64,000 nt of DNA from Nectonema munidae (Eukaryota; Nematomorpha; Nectonematoida; Nectonematidae), in NCBI GenBank assembly GCA_030549495.1, contig JAUIRK010000858.1, positions 446,501 to 510,500 of the forward strand, given 5' to 3'. Numbering within the stretch: position 1 is the stretch's first letter; every line of letters begins with the position of its first letter. The position numbers and the translations under genes are program-made. This document shows positions 46,001 to 58,000 of this stretch, piece after piece. The notes under the pieces are model-generated. The model was not told the DNA's origin, ran no database searches, and saw nothing but the letters and a program-made list of their open reading frames with translations.

Positions 46001-49000
46001 TTCTGATTCACTTTTTTGCATAACTCTAAACACAAACAAGAGTTGAACGCATTCGCTTTATTTAGATACGCTGTTTTAATGACTTCACTGAAAACATTTT
46101 TCAACTCATCAGGTAGGGTTTTCGTTATTAAGGCTTAGAGATGAATAGCGCACTGGATATCAATTACATATGGAGTTTTTTGCTTATCCAGAGTCTGTAA
46201 AATAGAATAGCAAGAAATTCCTAGAGCACGGTTAGTACACACTCCAAGTGCATGTTCTGGCTGGCTTAATACCATATGAATTTAAAAACTGTCCATCTTG
46301 TCAAATATTTCTCTTGCAGCAGTTGTTCTACTGCTAAGAGTTTCGCAAAACAAAAATAGACTACCAGGTGCTTATCATATTCATAGTGTAGGTAAACGCC
46401 AGATTGAGCTAAGTTTGCAGCATCTCTCGTTTCATCAAGCTGAATTGCAAAAAAGTTGAAAATTGAATTCCGAATCAATAAAACCACCTCTCATATTATA
46501 TCATCAAACATTTCTCCTATTATCCGGCGTTTTCGTGGGATTAAGAGCTTACAGTGAAGGTGTAATGTTGGGTAATAATGGTGATGTGTACATTGGACGA
46601 AAATTCTTTTATAATAAATTTTGAAAATTCTTTTAAAAAAAGTAAAATGGAATATATGAAAAATAAAATGGAAGTCAATTTTAAAAAGGAAAGTCATTTT
46701 GGAAGGATCCAGAATCCTTTCCAAAATGAAAAAACAGCCATAGACATGTGTTTTTGGAAACTAGTTGTGACGAAAGTTAGAGTTCTCATTTCATAGTCAA
46801 TAGTGACGGAAACAGGATTTAAATCAAACCTTACTTTTTTGAGGGTGCTAAAAATCACATCATAAGTGGCTTGGTTTTTGTTTATTGCATTCTATGAGCA
46901 TGTATACAGTATATAACTGAAAGCACAACGTAGCGAGTCAAAAGTTTCATCACATGACCAGTGGTCTTTTAAAGTAAGAATTTGTAAAATGCGAGGAGTT
47001 GATAAAATTATCACATTGCTACTTTCATGAATGCCGATTTGTATAATACTTGATGTTGCGTCCTTCGAAACGTTAGCTTACTCACAGCTTTTAATTATAG
47101 GATATGTGCACTATCAGGCGGAAACGAGTGGCTACTGCGTACTTCTTGAACAATTTCGTGATTGTTTTTTACCGTCCACCACATTTTCCGTTGCGCTCCC
47201 ATCGCCAGTAAGTCACACCGTCTCTCTTCTATCCACAATATAAGCGTGGCCATTGAATAAAAGTTTTTTCCATCACGCGAACGTTATCCTAAAACAAATA
47301 AAGAGTTATTTTTTAATAACATGTACTTGAACAAACATACATGTATTAGTGAATTAAGATAGGTAGTTACCACGTCATTATAAATTGATGTATTTCGGGA
47401 AGATGTCTTTCGTTTGAATGACGGGCCACGATAACGCAAATAGGCCCTTAAAGTAGAAGTTGAGTAGAAAGCCACCGTGCGAATCATGCAATATGGAATT
47501 CGCTTTTACATCATCGTGTATTCGTAAAAAAGCTATTTTCGCAAAAACTTTCATGATAAACCCTTTGAAGAAAAGTGTGGCATGACTGTCCCCCCAAATG
47601 AAAACGCCCATTTGTTCATTCACAAAATAGTCTTCAAAATTTTCGTCTCAAAGGATTAATATATAGAACATGGAATAATGGTAGAGGCATCCAAAAGAGA
47701 TTTAGAGCAAAAACAATTAAAAGAGGATATTTAAAATTCAAAAATCAAAACTTCTTATTTATTAACCCCTAGATTTGCATTTAAAAGCACGCGTTCTTTT
47801 TGAAAATTAATCGTCTACTTTTCACATTGAGGGCCTTTCCATTTATCTCAAAGCAGGCCTTTTGTGTTGGAAACAGGTTGCTAGAGATAACACTGTTTAG
47901 AAGTACTTTTTGTAATTTTGAATTCTTCTTTACAGGACACGGACCATTTTCTCATCTCTTTGACAAAGTCTTCATTCGTCAAGTGAATCCTTCTTCAACT
48001 TGGCTGGTGAGAAATTTTTTATTTTTATCTTCCATCCATTTGTACACCTTAGAGCTCTGGCGAATTGTAAAACACACTTCTAAGAACTTGTTGTATTCAG
48101 GCGTGTCTCAATGACCTTGTATTTTTTCATATTAAAAAATAATATACCCTAAATCAGTAGTGTATTCGAGGAGGTGGGCATTGGACCATAGCCTCTTTCT
48201 TAAAGTGAAGTAGCGATCTTTTACATTCGTTTTGCATTCCAGTTTTTTTGTAAATAGAAATATATTAGGAATTCAATGTAATACGAATAACTTTTTAAAG
48301 TTCAACTTCATTAAATCACCTATTTATGATAATTATTTTTAAAGCCCCTCTCCAAAATGATTTTCTGAATATGCCACTGCACTAAAAATATACTTTAGTA
48401 TGTATAATAATATACCTAAATCTGTTCTCAACCTTTTTTAACAAATCACCAAATTAAAAATTAATCAAAAAACTGAATTAATGACACCAGAAGTTCTTTG
48501 AATGATTTTAGAGTTTTTTTTATCAATGTGTTTTAATAAACCCTTTTAGTAAAACGTGATTAATGGAAAGAAATTATTTATAAAAACTTTACTATATAAA
48601 ATAACATTCAAAAAGTAATATAATTTATTGGGCACCGGATTTAGAACGGTGAATTTTTGCCGATACTCGGCTTTTTCAAACCACTATACTAATGAGTAGG
48701 GTAGAAGTTGAAAACTGGAAGGATTGACGAAGAAGAAGACTGTGCGGTATAACGAAGAATGTTTTTATCACGACTTCAATATAATTGCTGGCTTGTGCAA
48801 ATGAAGGCGTTGTATAAATATGATATAGTGTATGTGTATTGGTATACAATTGATATGGTGTGCTGTGTAACATATAAATCGTTGCAGAGAGCTTATATGT
48901 ATAGGGTAGAAAGAGGGTGAAGACTCTCATGAGATGTGTAATTGTAGAGCCCTATGGGAAGGAGATGGAGACACTTACTCGCCTTTTACGAGATGTAGTC

Positions 49001-52000
49001 GAACAATAGAATTATTCTAATCCGATTCTATACGGCATAAATAATAAATAAAGAATGTGTGTGTGTGTGTGAAAACTGAAATCAATACTATAACATAGAA
49101 TTTTAAACAAAGTTGAAGTAAAAGTTACATTGAAATGGATCACCATTGTGAGGATTCAACCCGTTTGCATGTTATTGAATTGCGTGTTAAGATGTCTTGT
49201 TAAGGCTTGGTTAATGTATAATTCTTCTTTTATTATTCTTTCTATATCAGTATTACACTTACATAACAATTTAACTTTCAAGTGACTAAACTTAAATTGT
49301 ATTGATTTGTGGTATTTAACAAAATGAAAGCCTAAAGGTGATTTGATATTCTCCCTTTTCATATCCCCGATGTGTTCTCTGATACGGAAAATTAGAGGTC
49401 TACTTGTTTCCCCTACATAACAATTGTTACATTTAATATTGTAGATGCAATTTTTTGTTGAGCATACCTTATCATGAATAATCTCACATTTAGAGTCACA
49501 TATATGGTTTCTCTAATCTAGTTTATCTTTGAAAGAGAAGAACCTTGTGAATTAATAACATTAACATCAATATTTTGTTTTTTTAAACTCTGCTCTTTTA
49601 ATTTTGTTCACTTTATCTGAAATAAAAGGATTTTTTATTTTTGGAATCTTATTATAGTCTTTGGTAAAAAGGTATCTTATATATTCTATGGGTTCTTTCA
49701 CGTTGTTCGCATTATGTTTGCCAATAGTGTCTACAATAAAAGAGTGAGGGTAATCATTATTTTTAAACTTATTACATATATAAGCAACTTCTTCCTTTTT
49801 GTTATGGAAATTCTATCTGCCCTGTTCAGCTCCATTTTTATAAGTGATGTTTTAGTCTTGATTGGATGTGCTGACCTGAAGTTACTGCAAATATTTTTTG
49901 TCTGTTGTTTCCCGGAAAACATCAGTTCTGACATTGTTACTGTTAGATATAGAAAAAAGAACATCAAGAAAAGAAATATTGTTATTATTAGATGTTTCAA
50001 AAGTGTGTTGGATGTTTTTGTCCACACTATTCAGGTATTCTAAAAAATTACTCACATTGTACTCTTTTCTGAAAAAAGTTATACAGTCATCAACATATGT
50101 GTACCATAATGGATAGTCAAGATTAGCGTAAATAGAAGACCTCTCAAAATGGTTTAAATAGAGTGAAGCTATTGTAGGAAATAATCTACCTCCCATAGGG
50201 AGACCTTTTCTTTGATGATAGAAATTATTATCAACTTCTAGGATTTCTCTCATTAGCTCTACCTCTATGCCCAAATTGTCTATTTCTTCAATATATTTCA
50301 TGTATGTTCTACAAGTTATATCAATTGCGTCCTGTATTGGAATAGAACCATATAAATTTATGATATCAATCTACATTATTCTTAACATATAACAAAACTT
50401 AAGAGTTGTTTTAATACATTATTTGCAAACCATGATAACTTTTCTGTTGGTGAACCAATAGCATTACATATCGGTTTAAATTTCATTTTGGAAGAATTTT
50501 TGTGTGTTTTTGGTAATAAATACATTGAACAAGGTTGTGAGTGTCTTGTTATGAGTTTGTATGCACTGGCATTATCTATAGCGTTAATATTCTTAAGCTT
50601 ATGGACAAGTTTGTTGGATGCATTTTCAATGGTTTTCAAATGGCAAGAAGTACCTATATATTCATACTTTTCCTTATTGAGAAGAACTGCATTTAAGCCA
50701 TCTTTGTATATTTCTGAAGTAAGGATAACTAGTTCTCTAGTTTTGTCTGACTTGAAAATGACTAATTTTTCATTCGCTTTTAAACTTTTCATTTCTGTTC
50801 TCTCATTATATGTTAAATTATTTATCTTTGATTTTAATGGTTTTTATTTTGTTCATTATATTATCATTAATACATTTAAATTTAGCTTCAACATCAATAG
50901 AGGGAGTATAATGGTTATAGGGATGACTTTTAAATGGTATTTTAAGTTGTTTTTTAAGATAACTTTTTTCATTTATTTTTTATTTATTTTTTTTCATTTA
51001 TCATATATTACATCTTGTAATGTTGATGCTTACATTCTAAAATACTTTCACGTACGTTAAATAAGAGATTTTCATTCATCTTCAAACTGGGAACAAACAG
51101 TGGACCTTTGTTCAATAAAGAAACAGAATTAGAATTTAATTGGTAGTTGGTGAAATTAGAAAACTTATTTGTTTCAGATTCTTGTGTATCACTTTCTGTA
51201 GTTAAATTTACAGTGGAAATGCAATAATTTATTGTATACCAATACACATACACTATATCATATTTATACAACGCCTTCATTTACACAAGCCCGTGATTAT
51301 ATTGAAGTCGTGATTAAAACGTATTCTTCGTTATACTGCACAGTCTTCTTCGCTAATCCTTCCAGTTTTCAACTTCTACCCTACTCATTAGTATAGTGGT
51401 TTGATAAAGCCCAGTGTCCTAAAATTCACCGTTCTAAATCCTGTGCCCAATAAATTATATTACTTTTTGAATTTTATTTTAATTTTCCTTTAATTTATGG
51501 GTCAACTTTAGCATCAGATTTACAATTTACTATATAAACTTTTATCTAGAGAGGAGACTTGCAAAGCTTTTTCACTAGATCCTAACCCTAACGCCCGGTC
51601 ATATCTAATTAAAGCTATGTATGTGCTGACCACTCAGTTTAAGTTTGTGTCAAGAATGTCAAAAAATGTATGTATAAATGCACGTATGTATATGTATGTA
51701 CGATTGCGCTAACACTAAAATTAACCCCAACACTAACTTTAATACTAAGAAGTCTACTGCAACTTCTACACTAATCCCGAACCAGACAATACGTTTCCAA
51801 AGCTTTTATCATATTATTAACATACATATTTTTGTATGCATTTATACGATCACCCCTCGTTACTTCTGACTTCATTAATCCTAAATTTAATTGCGTGTAG
51901 TGATTAAAAAAAGTTGAATTGTTCACGCATTCAACGCAATTTGTAAAAATTATAATCTTATCGATTAACTTATCGTTTAAAAGGACATTTACTCGCTGTT

Positions 52001-55000
52001 TTTAAGCATGAAAAAGGATCTATTGAAATGCTCGATTATTTGATTCAAACCAATCACCTAATTCCGTATTTTAAGCAAGCCAACTTAGATGAAGCAGATA
52101 TCCTTTTTATTCAAGAGCTTGTTTACGGCCCTTTAAATCCGTCTCCCAATCTGGCAGGCACAGATGCTACCACAAAACAGGTACTTTTTACTTCTCGTCT
52201 TTTGTTCTTATGCTATAAGCTCTATATCATTGCTTTTTTAAAAATTAACAACAAAATTTTTTTGTTAATTTAAAAAACCTAAAAAAAATTATTTTAAATT
52301 TTTAGCTTTTTTTTTAATTAATAAAACTATTTATATTATAATCATTGAATCCATTTTATTTCGTATATATACCATGGGATGTACTAGCGTCTTTTTTTAT
52401 ATTACTTTTTAATTATTTTTAATTTTATTATTATCTGTTAACAGTTGAAGATCGGGGGTTCGATCCTCAAGGCTCCCAATAAAAGCACAAAAACTATGAT
52501 TAAGCATCTCAAACATCATGCAAGCCTTTCGGCTGAAAGTGCTTTGATATCCAACCAATCAACAACCTTTCAGTTCTGCATTTCACAAATGGGGTGTATC
52601 CATATACAAATCAGCCTTTATTCATTTCTTTCGACACTGGTGTCTTACTGATTCTCAAAGTGTTAAATGCTCAAAAATAGATTATTGCGAATGGCCCAAT
52701 CACCGCACATCCAAACCATCCTCTTGCATAGACACGTGGTGTGTAACTTAATTTAAAGACTTGAAAAACACGACAGCTGATGCACAGTACGATAAAACGA
52801 TATAGTAAAATTCTGACCGTTTTAATAGGATATTTGTAGTCTAGCCTTTTTGCCGCTTTTTTCCAAAAGGATTAAAAGACTATACTTTTGAAAGTTGTCT
52901 GGTGCTTGAGATCAAATATGATTTTGATGTACATTTGATTTCATTTTCAAAACAGGAATGGATTTACAAGGGCAGACCAGAGGATAAAAGTTTTTTATAC
53001 GAAGTAAGATTTTCTCTCTTTCTCAGCGCATACAAATGGTTTAGTAGAAAAATATTGTTTTTTTTTAAAGATAATTTCTCACAAAAATTGCGGAATTGAC
53101 GTGGACAAATGGGATTACTTTGCACGTGACTCCTATTATTGCGGCATAAATAGATCCTTCGATTGTCAGCGATACATTTATTGCACACGTGTGATTAAAA
53201 GTGAAACCAACGGCCTTCCCACCATCGCTGTTCGAGATAAAGTAATCTTTTTTGTTATACATTTTTTAGCATTCGTATTTCATCCATTTACATGATTGCC
53301 TGTTTTCTTTTTTTATATGGCGGACCATATGCAAAATTTTATTTCAAATAGAACTACATCAGTATTCGCTAACCTTTTGTAAGCAAGAGAAACATTTCTT
53401 TATCGTTGAACTGTGCGGGCGCTAAGCTATCTCTACTGCACGTGCACAAATATTGTTTGTTTACAGACAAAGCAATGAAGTCAAATGTATAATTGTTTAT
53501 ATTTTACATGTCCAATGTACATACTTTACTATAGTTAAAAATATTTAAATAAAATCCTTGCGACTAATTTTTTGACAAGATTTTGAATTTCTGGTCAGTG
53601 CAATTCTCATCCACTCACTTAGATGGGAATCGCTCAATCGTGATCAATTTTTAGATTCTAAAATCTTCATCCTTGAAAAACTTGATTCACAAATATAAGT
53701 GGAACCAACGCATGAGTATCAGTAGGTATCTTTAAGACAATAAAGTCAAAACTCTAAAAAGACTCAAATATTTTTCATTTATTTTGAGGTTCAGTTTTTT
53801 TTCTTTTTTTTTTAAATTTTTTTAGGTCAGTAAAGTTAAAAAAGATTATTAAGTCTAAAAAGTTTAAAAAACCAAAACTACTTTTCCTGCTCGATCTTCA
53901 AAATACGAGACTTCTTAAAATAAGTTAATTGCAAAGTTAATTAAAATTTGAACTAATAAAGTTTAATAATAAAGTTTTTTTGAAAAACTTCCTCGTAACA
54001 ATTATTGCTATCAAAATATTTTTTTATTTTATAGTATTAATTATTATTTATTGTTATTAATTAAAAAAATTTATAATTTATTTGTGGAAAAATATAGTTT
54101 CTTAAAAAATAAGGTTTCAACTTTTTTAATTTATTTAAATTCAATCCAACTTTTGTTTTGATTTTTAATTATAATTTTATTATCTACTAATTTATCTAAG
54201 GGCTTTACTGTAGGAGCAATCATTTAAATAATTATCTACTTGATAAAAAGGTCTATTGGTAATATATATAATTGAGTACTGATGACAACCGGTTTTGACA
54301 GGTTTAACTATTCTTGGATGATACATAGTTTTAGGGAGGACATTTTTATAAAAATAAAAGCTGAGACTTAAAAAAGATACATTTTCGACTAAAAAAGTTG
54401 TTTGTTCATTTTTTGAAACAAATATTCTTCTTCCTAAGCTTTGTCATTCAAGTATATGTGATTTTCTTACTTATTATATGCGTTATGCATTACTTTCGGT
54501 TCAACGAAGTAGTTAATGAATTAGCAGAAGAAAAATTGTGTTCTATTAAATTTGAGATGAAGGTGGAATTTCTTCAAAAATTGTTTTAAATATTTTGATG
54601 GGAGATATTGAAAAGCCCGAATTAACATGGTTATTTGGATGGCAATGGTTAGAAGAACATTTAACTTCTATGAAACGCACTCATATAATTGCCGCCATTA
54701 TAAAAGATTTCACAATTGAAAGAGAAAATGTTCTTGACCGACTCTCCCAGTTATAATGTATCTGCTAGTAAAACTTTAAAAATACTATTTCCGCTTTCAT
54801 GCGACTTGTTTTGCATTGTTCTATAAAAATGTTAATGAACTAATTGAACACGTTGACGAACACTTGTCTAAGTACTTCCAACTTTCTGAAATTGTTGAGA
54901 AATCTTTCCCCTGAATTTTAAATAAAGATTCCATAATGAAAATAGATGAATTTCAAACAAAAGAATATTTTGACAAAAGAAATGAAAAAAAAGAACTAGA

Positions 55001-58000
55001 TATTATGAAACTTAGAAATGAAGAAATCTCACCAATAAACTTCAGTCGCAGTAGAATCTTCATTTTCTCTATAAAAAAAAATTTGACAAAAGAAAAGACA
55101 GAAACTTCAAGCCAACAAATATTTCTAAATATATTGTTTTATACTATAATTTCTGAAATATTTTAAATTTGACTTCATACCTTCCATTTTTCGTATTTAA
55201 AATTTCGGTCAAAAATTTCGAAACATAAAGTCAAAAGTACTCAATTTTATGGTCAAAAAAAGTTCGCTTTCTTCTCATGAATGATAATGAGGATGGATCA
55301 TTGATATTAGTGAAATCGGAAAACCTATAGAGTAATCTTTCGTTCTTTAGAGCAATCGAGCGCTATGTTAAGATATACAATCCATCCAGAATTTGATAAA
55401 GTTGTACAACAATAAATACACATTTTGAATTAAACAACATTTTTTCTATTTCAATTTTTACCTTCAATGGATTCACATAATTCATGCATCTTTGGTCGTA
55501 TCAGCATTTGTTATTATTATTTGCTAGCTGTTTTGCAAGTTGTCTGTCCTACTATTAATGATAGCCAACTTTAAGAGCGCATTTATCTCCATTTTCCACA
55601 AGTAGGCACTTAACATACTCTATAGTTCCATCCCTTCTTTCCTTATTATATTCTTCAACCCACTTGCTTAAAACTTCTCGGGGATAATCAATTTTCTATG
55701 AGTGTGACAATACATGCTTTTTTTATCATCACTTTTCAAATTAACAGCTGTATGATATTCTCTCCAAAAAGTTGATTTTTAATGTATGTCTGGACAATGC
55801 ATTATTTTTGTTTGTTTTTCTGTGGTCCTTCGATTGAATTCAAAAAATTGATATGAGTAAAACTTTTCTCCGAAATGAAAATATGATAATTCAATTATTA
55901 TTTATTAAAAACATATGTTATACATCTTTGTGTTTTTTAGAAAGGATTCTTAAAATCTTTTTAATAGATAACTTCGTATTCTTCTAATTTAATTTATTTA
56001 ATTCTTTTTTTGAATCCTGTATTTTCCATTCTTTTAAATCGAAAATAGATTTAGAAAGAAGATATATTGTTCCTTGACATGATAGAGTTAAAAAGTAAAA
56101 AAGAAAATTTACTAACTTTGGTGAAATCAACTTCGGATTCCGGTATTTTTTGCCGGATTGAAATTCTGAAAGTTTTAAATTTTTTTATCATATCAAGAGT
56201 TTTGTCGGATTCAAAAGTTTGATATTGAAAATATGTTGAAACTTTATCTCTATTTCCGTTGATATCTTTAGGAAGCCATTTCTGCATATGACATCTTTCG
56301 TACAAGAGACAGTTTGTACAGAAGATGTTACTTTCATAAAACGGTTGTCGTCCTTACTCTCATGTAAGTAAAACTTCTCTTGTCTTTTTTATCCTTTGCA
56401 CTTTTTAGAAAATTATTTAGACAAATTTTTACAAAAATATCAAAATTTACCTATAAAAGAGAAAAATGATCAAATTTATTCTTAAACTCCACAAGAATAT
56501 TTCAATAATAAAAAATTGGGATACATCAAAATCGAGTATATATAAAAAGGGAGGTATAACGAGTGACATAGATTGGAAATCCCTGTTTTAAAGAATAAAC
56601 AGTATCTTCCTCTAAAAGACATGGTGTTCATAATTTCTTACATTTTCTACAGTTAAGTTTGTTATACCAAATGTTATAATTAAAAAATATATATATATAA
56701 AATAAGTTTTTTATATACGCTAAACTAGATTACCCCATCTGGTTTATATATATATATGATTGTATTGCCATACAAAAGAAGAATTCAAACATTGATGAAT
56801 TTTTAGAATTCTTTAACTCTTTAAATTGAACAGACAGATTTCATTCCTTGTTGTTTTCCTCCAAATTGATGTTGATAACAAAAACGTCTGCTTTCAGAAA
56901 AAATACTAATAAGAACATTTGTATTAAATTTTCTTAATGCCATGCATTAAAAATAAAATCCTGTTTGATTACTAATGAAATCAATAGAGCACTCACCATT
57001 TGTAATGAACAGGATGTAAAAAAGGAAATTGATATTTTACAAAAAAAATGATTATCCTGACGCGTTTGTTAACAATGTTATTAACAAAAATAAAAATATT
57101 TTTGAACCGTTGGAAGACATTAATTGATGATGGTTCTAAAAAGACTCGTCCCTTTTAATAAAGGTACCATATCTCAGTTCCTTCGTAGATCAACTTTGAA
57201 TAAATGTCTGTAGTAACTTTATTTTAAAATCAACGGTCAGTTATCTCTTTTTTGTATCCATGTTTATAGATGGTGGTAGTTTTGATTATAGATTTATCTA
57301 TAATAAATGATATTTTAGAAATGCACGGTTTGAACATATAAATAGTAGATCAAAAAGAGAGTAAAATCATTTTTTAAATTACAAAATGTGGGTATGGATA
57401 AGGGTAAACTAAAAATAACTTGGAAAGAAGTTAGTTGGGAAAGATACGAGAAAAATACATTTAAAATAGGGCAAAGAGTAAAATAGGGAAACTTGGAAAC
57501 GTAGAATTGAACAAATATTTATTCTTAGTTTTAAAACCGGCTAGACCCTAGCTTGCTGGGAAAGCAGTCGTAAAACCAATTATTATTCTTTAACTTTCTT
57601 AGGTTATAGCCGCCTATATTAAGTGTAATTATAAAATTTTCACGTGCCGACATTTATTACTACTATTTAATTTTGTTTAACAAATTGAATGTTAAAAATT
57701 TTTTCTAAAAAGCATACCCTAATTGTGCTCTAATTCGCTTTGAATATTATTATGATTAAAGAAATATATTGATTTAGGATGAGTGATGTTTTGATGGAAG
57801 CTGATTATTTCATCAAAATCTATGGTGAAAATATGTAAGATTTTAATTTTTAAAACATATGCTTATATCAAATCGATTCAAAATACTATATATGAATTCA
57901 TTCGCTATAATGAATGAACACCTTCTCTCCCCTCCCCCCTCATGCGGTCGCCATTTATGCAAATATGGTGTGTACAACTGTATATTATATTCTCTAAATT

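Larger units (their letters stand above)
45353..47935. other. SAMHD1 intron b
   Basis: Holds a Harbinger-type MITE (45450-45615) and a hAT fragment (46020-46490). The interval 46500-47900 shows no supported gene. Confidence 0.6.
48598..51482 (-). mobile_element. Penelope-like retroelement with inverted terminal repeats
   Basis: Read on the minus strand it holds a reverse transcriptase of the Penelope type and a downstream GIY-YIG region (see separate entries). The outer parts 48598-48866 and 51225-51482 are inverted copies of each other (about 260 bp, high identity), including aaaaagtaatataatttatt at both tips and ttttcaacttctaccctact inside. Penelope-like elements are known to carry terminal repeats in direct or inverted form. 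A TG dinucleotide run (49058-49071) sits in the 3' UTR. Total 2.9 kb, with a few frameshifts. Confidence 0.85.
48007..52006. other. SAMHD1 intron c
   Basis: Holds a MITE (48155-48379), a Penelope-like element (48598-51482) and a repeat (51635-51775). The remainder is non-coding. Confidence 0.7.
53242..56271. other. SAMHD1 intron f
   Basis: AT-rich, with two weak coding-like traces (54595-54756 on +, and 55560-55760 on -), listed separately. No terminal repeats recognised. Confidence 0.5.

Noticed and set aside
47031..47243. 70-codon + strand frame in SAMHD1 intron b
   Set aside because: Mixed composition but no splice-compatible context and no SAMHD1 or transposon similarity.
48660..48740. 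Possible hammerhead ribozyme in the Penelope-like terminal repeat
   Set aside because: Hammerheads occur in some Penelope-like repeats, and a ctaatgag followed by gttgaaaac is present, but no CTGATGA core exists on either strand and the would-be stem II does not pair.
50488..51060. 190-codon + strand frame opposite the Penelope-like ORF
   Set aside because: It is the antisense shadow of the reverse-transcriptase coding region.
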